Source of the DNA: DATILL01 sp035476575
GTDB taxonomy: Bacteria; Actinomycetota; Actinomycetes; Mycobacteriales; JACQDL01
DNA: 64,000 nt
Assembly (NCBI GenBank): GCA_035476575.1
Contig: DATILL010000074.1
Coordinates: 14,214-78,213, forward strand
Direction of reading: 5' to 3'
Part shown: positions 36,048-44,269 of the stretch, piece by piece
Numbering within the stretch: the first letter of the stretch is position 1
Layout of the letters: each line of letters starts with the position of its first letter
The notes under the pieces: model-generated
Databases searched by the model: none
Told to the model about the DNA's origin: nothing
What the model saw: only the letters and a program-made list of their open reading frames with translations
Position numbers and translations under genes: made by a program

Positions 36048-37589
36048 GTGGCGGTGGTGATCGGATCCCAGCGGGCAAAATGGGCTTCCGTCGCGTGCTC
36101 GCCTGCCGATCTCGGGAGCGCGACGACGGCACGAGCAACAGACGACGACACCAGCAACGACCCAGCAACGACAGTGGCGACCCTAGACGGACGGACAGCC
36201 GACGTGTATGACGACTCGCCGACCCGCCGGGCGGGCGGGCAGATGTCCGACGAGCTCGCCCGTGAGCACGTCGAGACGCTGCTCGCTGCCGCGCGGGAGC
36301 TGGCTGACGCCTGCACGATGATCGCCAAGCAGTTGCGCCCGCCGTCGGGCGGGCTCGCACCGCCGGCCGGGCGGGTGCTTGGTCCGGCGCGCTCCCCGGC
36401 CTCCGTGGCGGCCGACCTGCTGGAGCAGACCGCGGACTCCACCGGCGAGACCCGGCGGCTGCTGGCCGCCGTGCTGGACGCCCTGGTCGGCTCGCCGTCG
36501 TCGACGACGACGGCGAGCCGGGCACCGTCGTTGGTCATTCCGCCGCCCCCACCCATCCACGTCCCCACGGAGCACACCATGCAACCCGATGAGTCGCTGT
36601 CCGGCCGGGGGGCCGACGAGCCACCCATGGTCAGCACGTGGAGCCCGGCGTACGGGGGGTCGACGCCGTCGACCGGCGGGTCGTTGTTCGCCCACGGCAG
36701 CGCCCAGGGGCTGGACGGCGGTGTCCACGGCCGGCACGCGCTGGACGAGACCGGCGCCTGGCGGATGGCCGACATCTACGGGCCGGGCGGCCGGCACTCC
36801 ACCGAGAACGGGTTCGGCGGGGACGACTACGGCGGGCTGGCGGGCTCGGCGGTGAGCGATGTCCTCGGCGCTATCCCTTTGGCCCGGACAGCATCTGGCG
36901 CCGAGCTTGCGACCCCTGCCGAGTCGGTTCCTCCGCCGCCGTTCTCGGCAGAGTCGGTCCCCGCCGCGTTCACCTGGGCTCCCGGTACCGGCCGGGAGTA
37001 CGGCGAGCCGCCCGACCCGGGCCTGCTCGCCACGACCGTGCGCCAGGTCGAGGCGTCCCGGCGGCACCTCCAGGCGGCCCTACTCACCCTGCGCGAGGCA
37101 CTCGGGACGGGTGGCGACGTGTCGCTGTTAGCCCTGGTGGAGCGCTCGTTGTCCGCCGTCACGGCCGCCGCCGACCAGCTCCGCGACGCGCTTGACCCGG
37201 AGCACGCCGAGCAGGTGCTGCCGGGCGAGGCGCGGTACTGCTGCGCGATGCCGTGGGAGCGGCTCTCGCTGGTGCCGGCGTTGGTGGCGCTGGCCCCGGC
37301 CACCGTGCCCGGCGCGACCAAGATCCTCACGGCCCTGGGCTACGACGCCTGGGAAGGGGCCGCGGTGGACGGTCAGCCCCAGGTCGGCCTGGCCGGCCAG
37401 CGGTACCGCGGTCGCGTGGTGCTGCAACAGCTCCGGCTGGCCGGCAGCGGTGAGTGGCAGCTCTACCTGGACTGGGCCGACAGCCACGGCCAGCAGCGGT
37501 CGGACGTGGAGACCCTCGGTCCGGCCGAGCTGACCGACGACGAGGTGGCCCGCCGGGTCGACGACGCCTTCCGCCGCCGCCTCTCCTGA
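36048..37589 (+). CDS. Large hypothetical protein with unknown C-terminal domain
   Basis: 513-aa protein, not recognised. An early helical segment (MSDELAREHVETLLAAAREL, ADLLEQTADSTGETRRLLAA) is followed by about 200 residues of Gly/Ser/Pro-rich disordered sequence and a second helical segment (QVEASRRHLQAALLTLREAL). A compact C-terminal domain follows from about residue 400 (CCAMPWERLSLVPALVALAP, then GRVVLQQLRLAGSGEWQLYL). No signal peptide or membrane helix is seen. The start is uncertain: the GTG given has no clear ribosome site and ATG 36243 at MSDELARE is an alternative. It is divergent from MerR and convergent with manA, with array D after it. Confidence 0.7.
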   Translation: MAVVIGSQRAKWASVACSPADLGSATTARATDDDTSNDPATTVATLDGRTADVYDDSPTRRAGGQMSDELAREHVETLLAAARELADACTMIAKQLRPPSGGLAPPAGRVLGPARSPASVAADLLEQTADSTGETRRLLAAVLDALVGSPSSTTTASRAPSLVIPPPPPIHVPTEHTMQPDESLSGRGADEPPMVSTWSPAYGGSTPSTGGSLFAHGSAQGLDGGVHGRHALDETGAWRMADIYGPGGRHSTENGFGGDDYGGLAGSAVSDVLGAIPLARTASGAELATPAESVPPPPFSAESVPAAFTWAPGTGREYGEPPDPGLLATTVRQVEASRRHLQAALLTLREALGTGGDVSLLALVERSLSAVTAAADQLRDALDPEHAEQVLPGEARYCCAMPWERLSLVPALVALAPATVPGATKILTALGYDAWEGAAVDGQPQVGLAGQRYRGRVVLQQLRLAGSGEWQLYLDWADSHGQQRSDVETLGPAELTDDEVARRVDDAFRRRLS

Positions 37590-37597
37590 CCCCCTGA

Positions 37598-37673
37598 GGT
37601 CACCACACCGCCGACAGGTCACCACACGGGCCGCCCGGGCAACAACAGGTCACCACACCGCCGAGAGGTCACC
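37598..37673. repeat. Phased GGTSACC array D (4 heptamers) between convergent genes
   Basis: Heptamers, all GGTCACC, begin at 37598, 37617, 37648 and 37667 (19, 31, 19 bp). Short linkers are ACACCGCCGACA and ACACCGCCGAGA, with ACACC in place of the usual ACAAC. The long linker contains ACACGGGCCGCC and GGGCAACAACA. The array starts 8 bp past the stop of the hypothetical gene and ends about 40 bp before the stop of manA. Confidence 0.9.
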
Positions 37674-37713
37674 ACACCGCTGGCGGGGGCGAGGGCGGCC
37701 GGCGGGGCGGCGA

Positions 37714-38931
37714 TCACGTCATGTTGGTGGTGGCGCGGAAGAGAGCGCCGCTGCCGGCCAGGGTCACCTTCTGCGCGCTCGCCGGCAGGTATGCCGACTC
37801 GCCCCGGGCCAGCAGCACGGAGCAGGCAGCATCCGAGCGCGCCCCGACCACCCCGTCGGACACCGCGGACACCTCGACCGAGCCCTCGACGCACAGCAGG
37901 ATCTGCGGCTGGCCACCGTCCACAACTGACGGAATGTCGGTCAGCTCGATCCGGGACAGCCGGAACTCCCGGACCGGCACCCGGTAGACCAGCTCCCCGC
38001 ACGGCGCGCGGTACGGCGTGACCAGCGACGGCGGGCCGTCGGAACAGTCCAGCACCCGCAGCAGCTCCGGCACGTCGACGTGCTTGCCGGTAAGCCCGCC
38101 ACGCAGCACGTTGTCGGAGCTCGCCATGATCTCCACGGCGGTGCCGGACAGGTAGGCATGTGGGCTGCCTGGTGGGATGAACATCGCCTCGCCAGGCGCC
38201 AGCACGACATAGTTCAGCAGCAGCGCGATGACCACCCCTGGGTCTCCGGGGTACCGCCCGGCCAGCGCCGCGACCTCACGCCGAGCCGCACCGAGCTCAC
38301 CGTCCGGATGAGCGCGGCAGGCCGCCGCCACCGCGTCCACCAGCGCGGACCGCGGCTCGGTCGGCGCGGTCAGGATCGCGGTCACCACCCGGTGCAGCCC
38401 CGCCGGCCCCGGCTCCGCCCGCAGCGACTCCACGTACGGCGTCAGCGCCGGCACGCCGAGCCCGGCTAGCAGCCGCACCGTACCTGCCACCGGCCGGAAC
38501 CCGCCGAACGCCCGGAACGGCGTCAGCGCGCAGACCAGCTCCGGCTTGTGGTTAGGGTCCCGGTAGTTGCGGTCCGGCGCGTCGATCGGGACGCCGCGCG
38601 CGTTCTCCGCCGCGAAACCCCGTCGTGCCTGCGCCAGGGTCGGGTGGGCCTGGATCGACAGCGGCTCCGCCGCGGCCAGCACCTTGAGCAGGAACGGCAG
38701 CTTCGGCCCGAGCTCCGCCGCCACCGGAGCACCGAGCTCGCCGTCCGGGTCGGCCTTGACCCGGTCCAGCAGGCTGCCGGCACCGTCCAGAGTGGACGGT
38801 GCGGACGGGTGCGCGCCCATCCACAGCTCCGCCTGCGGCGCGCCGGTGGGCGGCACGCCGAGCAGCTCCGGGATGGCCGTGGTCGACCCCCACTGGTACG
38901 GCCGGATGGCGTTGGTCAGCCGGTAGATCAC
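37714..38931 (-). CDS. manA: Mannose-6-phosphate isomerase, class I
   Basis: Zinc enzyme that interconverts fructose-6-phosphate and mannose-6-phosphate, feeding GDP-mannose synthesis. The 405-aa protein starts IYRLTNAIRPYQWGSTTAIP, with metal ligands in LSIQAHPT and NHKPELVCAL and a later His in PPGSPHAYLSGTAVEIMASS, all intact, followed by DNVLRGGLTGKHVDV. It is the last gene of the operon DUF3499-manB-Trm112-SIS-CDF-manA, 13 bp after the CDF gene. The GTG start places the family N terminus correctly. Confidence 0.95.
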   Translation of the reverse strand: MIYRLTNAIRPYQWGSTTAIPELLGVPPTGAPQAELWMGAHPSAPSTLDGAGSLLDRVKADPDGELGAPVAAELGPKLPFLLKVLAAAEPLSIQAHPTLAQARRGFAAENARGVPIDAPDRNYRDPNHKPELVCALTPFRAFGGFRPVAGTVRLLAGLGVPALTPYVESLRAEPGPAGLHRVVTAILTAPTEPRSALVDAVAAACRAHPDGELGAARREVAALAGRYPGDPGVVIALLLNYVVLAPGEAMFIPPGSPHAYLSGTAVEIMASSDNVLRGGLTGKHVDVPELLRVLDCSDGPPSLVTPYRAPCGELVYRVPVREFRLSRIELTDIPSVVDGGQPQILLCVEGSVEVSAVSDGVVGARSDAACSVLLARGESAYLPASAQKVTLAGSGALFRATTNMT

Positions 38932-38944
38932 CGTGTTGGTTCCC

Positions 38945-39883
38945 TCACGACGTCGGCTCCGCGACGGTGGCCGGAGCGGGGCGGTACAGGTCCGGTTCGA
39001 GGTAGATCACCTGGGCGGCCGGCTCGGCGGCGCGGATCCGGCGCTCGGCGGCGTTGATCTCCGCGGCCACCCGCGCCACGTCCGGCGAGCCGGCGAAGGA
39101 GATCTTGGCCGCGACGAGCAGCTCGTCCGGGCCGAGATGCATGGTACGCAGATGGATGATCTTCTCGATCGCACCGCCGACCAGCGCGGACCGGATCCGG
39201 CGCAGCGCACGCGGGTCAGCGGCCTCGCCGATCAGCAGGCTCTTGGTCTCCACGATCAGCACAGCCGCGATCAGGCCGAGCAGGATCCCGATGCCGACCG
39301 TACCGATGCCGTCCCAGTACGGGTCGCCGGTGATCCACGTCAGGCCGACGCCGAACAGCGCGAACACCAGCCCGAGCAGCGCCCCCGCGTCCTCCAGCAG
39401 CACCACCGGCAGCTCGGGCGCCTTGGCCCGCCGGATGAACACCGTCCAGCTCGCCTTGCCCCGGATCCGGTTGGACTCGACGATCGCGGTCCGGAACGAG
39501 AACCCCTCCAGCCCGATCGCGACGACCAAGACGGCAAGCGCGACGACCGGCCGCTCCAGGTCGTGCGGGTGCAGCAGCTTCTGCACGCCCTCGTACAGCG
39601 CGAACAGCGACCCGAGGGAGAAGATCACCAACGCGACCACGAAGGCGTAGAAGTACCGGTCCCGGCCGTAGCCGAACGGGTGCTCCTCGGTGGCCTCGCG
39701 GCGGGCCCGGCGCTGGCCGACCAGCAGCAGCCCCTGGTTGCCCGAGTCGGCCGCCGAGTGCACCGACTCGGCCAGCATCGACGACGACCCGGTAAGTAGG
39801 AACGCCACGAACTTGGACACCGCGATCCCCAGGTTCGCCGCCAGCGCGGCGACGATGGCCCTGGTGCTGCCTCCGGTACTCAT
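38945..39883 (-). CDS. Cation diffusion facilitator family transporter
   Basis: 312-aa membrane transporter, probably a proton-coupled metal exporter of the ZnT9-like branch. Helices include AIVAALAANLGIAVSKFVAF, FVVALVIFSLGSLFALYEGV and VALAVLVVAIGLEGFSF. Metal-site motifs are ESVHSAADSGNQ in helix 2 and LLEDAGALLGLVFALFGVG in helix 5. A C-terminal cytosolic domain follows LLIGEAADPRALRRIRSAL. It sits inside the mannose-phosphate operon between the SIS protein and ManA, 25 bp and 13 bp from each. The metal is unknown; a mannose-pathway enzyme needing Zn nearby may be coincidence. Confidence 0.9.
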   Translation of the reverse strand: MSTGGSTRAIVAALAANLGIAVSKFVAFLLTGSSSMLAESVHSAADSGNQGLLLVGQRRARREATEEHPFGYGRDRYFYAFVVALVIFSLGSLFALYEGVQKLLHPHDLERPVVALAVLVVAIGLEGFSFRTAIVESNRIRGKASWTVFIRRAKAPELPVVLLEDAGALLGLVFALFGVGLTWITGDPYWDGIGTVGIGILLGLIAAVLIVETKSLLIGEAADPRALRRIRSALVGGAIEKIIHLRTMHLGPDELLVAAKISFAGSPDVARVAAEINAAERRIRAAEPAAQVIYLEPDLYRPAPATVAEPTS

Positions 39884-39908
39884 CCCTCGATCCTTCCGAC
39901 CCGGGACC

Positions 39909-41027
39909 CTAGCCCTCGCCCAGCCGGACGCCGGCGGGATCGACTCCGGCCGCTAGTCCACAGTAGACAGACGCGAAGTCGGCCAGCGCCAGCACCGACG
40001 CCAGCCGCTCCAGCGGCTCTTCCCCTTCCGCGATCAGCTCACTCACGCCGATCCCGCCGTCGGCGGCCCGCCGCCGGGCCAGCTCGACGTAGCGCCGGGA
40101 CAGGTCGTCCTCGGCCAGGTCGTCGCGCAGCAGCACCAGCCGGGGGCGCGGCAATGCGGACTCCGCGACCCGGTCGCGAAAGAAGTCGTCCATAGCGGAA
40201 AGTGGTACGTCGAGGACGCCGCCAGCCTCCCGGGCCGCGGCCGGGAGGGTCCCCCAGACCGCCACCCGGCCGGCGTTCCCGGCAAGCTGTACGGCGAGCC
40301 GGCGAGCCGCCACCCCGGCCAGCGGCGTGGACCCCCACACCACCGCCGGACCCGAGCCAGCCAGCTCCAGCCCCAGCGCCTTGCCCGCGTTGACAAACGT
40401 CTCGCTGCCCGGCCGGCACCGCTCCGCGGCCACGTCGAGCGCGTCCGCGGCAGCGCGCAGGTCGATGTCGGTGAGCCGTATCAGACCGGCGTGGGCGGCG
40501 CCGATGAGCACTGGCGTGGCCAGGCTCCAGAACAACGCCCGGCTCGGCCCGCGCAACGGCAGCCCGACGTACGGCGAGCGGCCCCGGGACGCCACCGCCT
40601 CGGCCAGCGGGGTGCCCGGCGGGCCGACGCCGAGCATCGGCACGCCGCGCCGGACGGCCATCTCCACCGTGGTGAGGGTGCTGTCGTCGGTGCCGGTCTG
40701 CGAGACGACCAGAAGCACGTCCGCCGGCCCGACCCACAGCGGCAGCGGCTGGCCGCTGAGCGTCACGACCGGCGCTGGGGCGTCCGGGCCGGCCAACGCC
40801 CAGAGCAGGTCGCCGAGCGCGGCCACCGGCCCGTCGGTGACCAGCACCGCGGCCCGGGGCGGCACGCCACCGGACGGATCGCCGACACCGGCCTCGGTCG
40901 TGAGCTGGATGGCCTCGCGGAGCTGCGGCCCGGAGGTGGCGACGGCGCGCAGCATGCCCCCCGGGTCGGCGGCGGCGAGGCGCTGCGGGTCGTCCAGCAG
41001 GGCCTCGTCAACGGGTTTGTAGGTCAT
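39909..41027 (-). CDS. SIS-domain phosphosugar isomerase-like protein (TobH-like)
   Basis: 372-aa soluble protein with two SIS-like halves and a C-terminal bifunctional PGI/PMI-like region, resembling the TobH/Rv3256c proteins found between manB and manA. Motifs: VLLVVSQTGTDDSTLTTVEM (SIS substrate loop), LGVGPPGTPLAEAVASRG, LELAGSGPAVVWGSTPLAGV and LALADFASVYCGLAAGVDP. Catalytic isomerase residues are not obvious, so it may be a regulator or an auxiliary enzyme. The ATG lies 4 bp after the Trm112-like gene. Operon context strongly supports a role in mannose-phosphate metabolism. Confidence 0.85.
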   Translation of the reverse strand: MTYKPVDEALLDDPQRLAAADPGGMLRAVATSGPQLREAIQLTTEAGVGDPSGGVPPRAAVLVTDGPVAALGDLLWALAGPDAPAPVVTLSGQPLPLWVGPADVLLVVSQTGTDDSTLTTVEMAVRRGVPMLGVGPPGTPLAEAVASRGRSPYVGLPLRGPSRALFWSLATPVLIGAAHAGLIRLTDIDLRAAADALDVAAERCRPGSETFVNAGKALGLELAGSGPAVVWGSTPLAGVAARRLAVQLAGNAGRVAVWGTLPAAAREAGGVLDVPLSAMDDFFRDRVAESALPRPRLVLLRDDLAEDDLSRRYVELARRRAADGGIGVSELIAEGEEPLERLASVLALADFASVYCGLAAGVDPAGVRLGEG

Positions 41028-41031
41028 CCGG

Positions 41032-41205
41032 TCACGAGCCCGGCCGGCGAGCTTCGTCGACGAGCAGCACCGGGATGTCGTCGCGAACCGGGTAGGCCAG
41101 GCCGCAGCCGGTGCAGGCCAGCTCGCCGGCCGCGTCGTCCTGGCGGAGCGCGGCATGGCAGTCCGGGCAGGCCAGGATCTCCAGCAGCGCGGGGTCGAGG
41201 TTCAT
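41032..41205 (-). CDS. Trm112-like small zinc protein
   Basis: 57-aa protein opening MNLDPALLEILACPDCHAAL with a second Cys pair (CTGC near residue 34) and YPVRDDIPVLLVDEAR, the pattern of the Trm112/YcaR family. Eukaryotic Trm112 activates methyltransferases; bacterial members are often found in sugar or cell-wall operons. The ATG has AAGGGAGCC upstream. It lies 13 bp after manB and 4 bp before the SIS gene, so it is surely co-transcribed with them. All four Cys are present. Confidence 0.9.
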   Translation of the reverse strand: MNLDPALLEILACPDCHAALRQDDAAGELACTGCGLAYPVRDDIPVLLVDEARRPGS

Positions 41206-41218
41206 CTGAGGGCTCCCT

Positions 41219-42607
41219 TCAGGCACGAACGACGGCGAGCACCTCGTCGCGCAGCGACGCCATCGCGCCCTCGTCCGGCCCCTCGACGTTCAGCCGCAGC
41301 AACGGCTCGGTGTTCGACGGGCGGAGGTTGAACCAGCTCCCGTCGGGCAGCCGCACGGTCAGGCCGTCCAGATGGTCGACGCGAGCGCCGTCCCGCACCG
41401 CGAACGCCACCTCGACCGCGGCCAGCCGCCCGGTCTGGTCACCCACCCGCGAGTTGATCTCACCGGAGGCGATGTAGCGGACGAGCTCGCTGGTCAGCGC
41501 GGACAGTGGCCCATCCTGCTCGCCCACCGCAGCCAGCACGTGCAGCGCCGCGAGCATGCCGGTGTCGGCCCGCCAGAAGTCACGGAAATAGTAGTGCGCG
41601 GAGTGCTCGCCGCCGAAGATCGCGCCGGTCTCGGCCATCCGCTCCTTGATAAAGGAGTGCCCGACCCGGGTCCGGATCGGCTTGCCGCCGTGCTCGACCA
41701 CGATCTCGGGCACCGCGCTGGAGGTGATCAGGTTGTGGATGATCGTGCCGCCAGGCTCCTTGGCCAGCTCCCGGGTGGCCACCAGGGCGGTGATCGCGCT
41801 GGGCGAGACGGGGTCGCCGTGCTCGTCGACGACGAAGCAACGGTCAGCGTCACCGTCGAAAGCGAGCCCGAGGTCGGCGCCATGCTCGCGGACCGCGGCC
41901 CGCAGGTCGACGATGTTAGCCGGGTCGAGCGGGTTGGCCTCGTGGTTGGGGAAGGTGCCGTCGAGCTCGAAGTACAGCGGAACGATGTCCAGTGGCAGGG
42001 CGGCCAGCACGGCGTCGCCGAGCACCGCGGGCACGGTGTAGCCACCCATCCCGTTGCCGGCGTCGACCACGACCGTGAGCCGGCGGATGCCGGACAGGTC
42101 GACCAGGCCGCGCAGGTAGCGCGCGTACTCGGTCAGCAGGTCACGCTGGCTGACCGTGCCCGGCGGGCCGTCGTACGCCGGCAGCCCGGCGCCGTCCGGG
42201 CCGTTGAGCGCCGCCTCGGCCATCGCCCGGATGTCGGCGAGGCCGGTGTCCTGCCCGACCGGTGCGGCACCGGCCCGGCACAGCTTGACGCCGTTGTACC
42301 GGGCCGGGTTGTGGCTGGCGGTGAACATCGCGCCGGGCAGGCCGAGCTGGCCAGAGGCGAAGTACAGCAGGTCGGTGGAGCCCAGCCCCGCCTCGACCAC
42401 GTCAGCGCCCTGGCCGGTGGCCCCGGCGGCGAACGCCGCGGCCAGGCCGGGTGAGCTCGGCCGCATGTCGTACGCGGTGACGATCGTGCGCGCGTCGGTG
42501 ACCCGGACGAAGGCCGCGCCCAATGCTCGGGCGACGTCCTCGTCGAGGTCATCGGGCACGACGCCGCGCACGTCGTAGGCCTTGACGATCGACGACAGGT
42601 CTCGCAT
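41219..42607 (-). CDS. manB: Phosphomannomutase / phosphoglucomutase
   Basis: 462-aa alpha-D-phosphohexomutase that converts mannose-6-phosphate to mannose-1-phosphate for GDP-mannose. The four family loops are complete: phosphoserine loop MFTASHNPARYNGVK, metal loop AFDGDADRCFVV, sugar-binding loop FGGEHSAHYYF and phosphate loop LRPSNTEPLLRLNVEG. The start MRDLSSIVKAYDVRGVVPDD fits the family; the ATG has AAGGGACG upstream. It follows DUF3499 by 87 bp and leads the mannose operon proper. Confidence 0.96.
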   Translation of the reverse strand: MRDLSSIVKAYDVRGVVPDDLDEDVARALGAAFVRVTDARTIVTAYDMRPSSPGLAAAFAAGATGQGADVVEAGLGSTDLLYFASGQLGLPGAMFTASHNPARYNGVKLCRAGAAPVGQDTGLADIRAMAEAALNGPDGAGLPAYDGPPGTVSQRDLLTEYARYLRGLVDLSGIRRLTVVVDAGNGMGGYTVPAVLGDAVLAALPLDIVPLYFELDGTFPNHEANPLDPANIVDLRAAVREHGADLGLAFDGDADRCFVVDEHGDPVSPSAITALVATRELAKEPGGTIIHNLITSSAVPEIVVEHGGKPIRTRVGHSFIKERMAETGAIFGGEHSAHYYFRDFWRADTGMLAALHVLAAVGEQDGPLSALTSELVRYIASGEINSRVGDQTGRLAAVEVAFAVRDGARVDHLDGLTVRLPDGSWFNLRPSNTEPLLRLNVEGPDEGAMASLRDEVLAVVRA

Positions 42608-42694
42608 GGGCGTCCCTTCGGGCTCGCGTACGGCGCCGCCGAGCCTACAGCGCGGCACCGACCGGACCGGCAGCCGACCGGACCGGGCGCCGGG

Positions 42695-43090
42695 CTACCG
42701 GCTAGGGTCCGGCAACGCCCGCAGATGGCCGCGGCGACCATTCGCCGGCCCCCCGGGAGGTCCGGCCGCGGATCCGGCGGTCGCGGGCCGCGGCTCGGAC
42801 CGGGCCGCCTCACGCACCGCGTTGGCCAGCGCCTCCAGGTCGTCGCCGGTTGGCGCCGGCAGGGTGAACTCGCCCTCGTGCCGCACGACGTCCCACCCCT
42901 TCGGGGCGGTCAGCCGCACGGCGTGTGCCTCGCACAGGTCGTAGCTGTGCGGCTCGGAGTACGTCGCAAGCGGCCCGACCACGGCGGTGGAGTCGGCGTA
43001 CACGTACGTCAATGTCGCCACCGCTGGGTCGCTGCACCCACTCCGGGAGCAGCGCCGGACATGCCTCACGCCGGGTACGTTAGCCCGCAT
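42695..43090 (-). CDS. DUF3499 family protein
   Basis: 131-aa protein of unknown function, homologous in position and pattern to Rv3258c. It contains RRCSRSGCSDPAVATLTYVY, PHSYDLCEAHAVRLTAPKGW and a Gly/Pro-rich tail. Three conserved Cys and His residues (C..C, C..H) suggest a small metal site. It is first in the mannose-phosphate operon and is divergent from the metallopeptidase-like gene 80 bp away, where the shared promoter should be. The ATG was chosen to give RANVPGVRHVRRC, the likely family opening. Confidence 0.88.
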   Translation of the reverse strand: MRANVPGVRHVRRCSRSGCSDPAVATLTYVYADSTAVVGPLATYSEPHSYDLCEAHAVRLTAPKGWDVVRHEGEFTLPAPTGDDLEALANAVREAARSEPRPATAGSAAGPPGGPANGRRGHLRALPDPSR

Positions 43091-43170
43091 CCGCCCCGCG
43101 TGGCGGCACTGGCGTGTCGTGTCGCGCACCCGTTCGGGTGGTGGGCTGGTACGGCGTTACAGTGCGGCCC

Positions 43171-43671
43171 ATGTCGAGCCCTCCGCTCCGCCGCGGCACC
43201 CCCGGGCAGAACGTGTCCCGGCGGTCCCGCCGGGCCCGGCGGGACCGCCGTGGCCGGGGGATGCGCGGCGCGCTGGTGCCGCCGGAGGTGCCGCTGGCGC
43301 GCAGCCGGGCGGAGCAGTTCGACGACCTGGTGCTGGACGCGGTGGAGCAGCTTGAGAACCGCTGGGCCAAGGAGCTGGAGGGGGTGGAGTTCGCCGTCGA
43401 GGACGTGCCGTACGTCGCACACGTCTCGGCCGACGAGGTAGTCTACGGCACCGAGGTGCTGGAGGACGGCAACGTGCCGCTGGCCCGGCTGGTCCCGGCG
43501 GGCCGGGACAGGGCCGGCAAGGCCACCCCGCCCCGGATCGTGCTCTACCGCCGGCCGCTGGAGGTACGCGCGGTGGACCGCCCGGACCTCGCCGACCTGG
43601 TGCACGACGTGGTGGTCGAGCAGGTGGCGAACCTGCTCGGGATCGACCCGGACGAGGTCGAGCCGGACTGA
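43171..43671 (+). CDS. Zincin-like metallopeptidase family protein (Rv3259-like) with degenerate HExxH
   Basis: 166-aa protein with a basic Arg-rich start and the core FDDLVLDAVEQLENRWAKEL, FAVEDVPYVAH and PPRIVLYRRPLEVRAV, as in the metallopeptidase family that includes Rv3259. The expected zinc motif HExxH appears as LVHDVVVEQVANLLG: the first His is present, Glu is replaced by Asp, and the second His is Gln-Val. Loss of both residues suggests it is no longer a peptidase. The location between the mannose operon and whiB is conserved in actinomycetes. Confidence 0.82.
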   Translation: MSSPPLRRGTPGQNVSRRSRRARRDRRGRGMRGALVPPEVPLARSRAEQFDDLVLDAVEQLENRWAKELEGVEFAVEDVPYVAHVSADEVVYGTEVLEDGNVPLARLVPAGRDRAGKATPPRIVLYRRPLEVRAVDRPDLADLVHDVVVEQVANLLGIDPDEVEPD

Positions 43672-43721
43672 CCGTCCCGGCCTGCCCGGCCGGGACCGCG
43701 CCGGCCCTGGCCAGGGCCTGG

Positions 43722-44003
43722 CTAGACCGCCCGGCGACGCAGCCGTCGCCGCTCCCGCTCGCTCAGCCCGCCCCAGATGCCGAACCGCTCGTCGTGCGCG
43801 AGCGCGTACTCCAGGCACTCGCCGCGGACCTCGCATCCGCCGCAGATCTTCTTCGCCTCCCGGGTGGAACCGCCCTTTTCGGGAAAGAACGCCTCCGGAT
43901 CCGTCTGCGCGCAGAGCGCACGCTCCTGCCACGTCTGCTCCTCGCCACACCCATCCAGATCTACAAGATCATCAACCATGGTGTGTCGCGCGGGCTCACT
44001 CAT
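43722..44003 (-). CDS. WhiB family iron-sulfur transcription factor
   Basis: 93-aa WhiB2/WblD-like regulator, linked in actinomycetes to septation and sporulation. Cys31, Cys54, Cys57 and Cys63 (ALCAQTDPEAFF; KKICGGCEVRGEC) can bind a [4Fe-4S] cluster, followed by the GIWGG turn at 75-79 and a basic tail ERERRRLRRR. The ATG with AGGAGG upstream is preferred; MVDDLVDL 8 codons on is the alternative. The position beside manB and fbiA matches whiB2 in mycobacteria. A good vegetative-type promoter lies upstream. Confidence 0.95.
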   Translation of the reverse strand: MSEPARHTMVDDLVDLDGCGEEQTWQERALCAQTDPEAFFPEKGGSTREAKKICGGCEVRGECLEYALAHDERFGIWGGLSERERRRLRRRAV

Positions 44004-44068
44004 CGTGGGGCCCTCCTAATACCTCGACCCGCCCCGTGAAAACTTCGGTGAGGAATGACACCGCTGTG

Positions 44069-44098
44069 ATTACACACGTGTCGTTATACGCAAGTCAA
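44069..44098 (-). promoter_or_regulatory. Putative whiB promoter with ACACGTGT palindrome
   Basis: On the minus strand TTGACT and TGTAAT are separated by 18 bp and lie 66-95 bp upstream of the whiB start, a near-consensus sigma70-type promoter that stands out in this GC-rich DNA. The palindrome ACACGTGT (44074-44081) begins at the edge of the -10 box and runs into the spacer, a likely repressor site. The rest of the 266-bp gap to the FO synthase gene includes a small TCATCAC/GTGATGA inverted repeat near 44140-44161. Confidence 0.55.
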
Positions 44099-44269
44099 CC
44101 TGGGATCTGCTAGAGACCAAAGGCTCTGGGCCGCGATGTTCATCACTCGGCCGGGTGATGACGACGGCGGAAGGGTGCCAAGCCGCGAGCCCCTTACCCT
44201 GTACCGCGCAACGAGCGCGGACCCCGGAGGTTGCGGTGCTTCGGGCCGGGCCGGCGGGCCATCGGCGTG

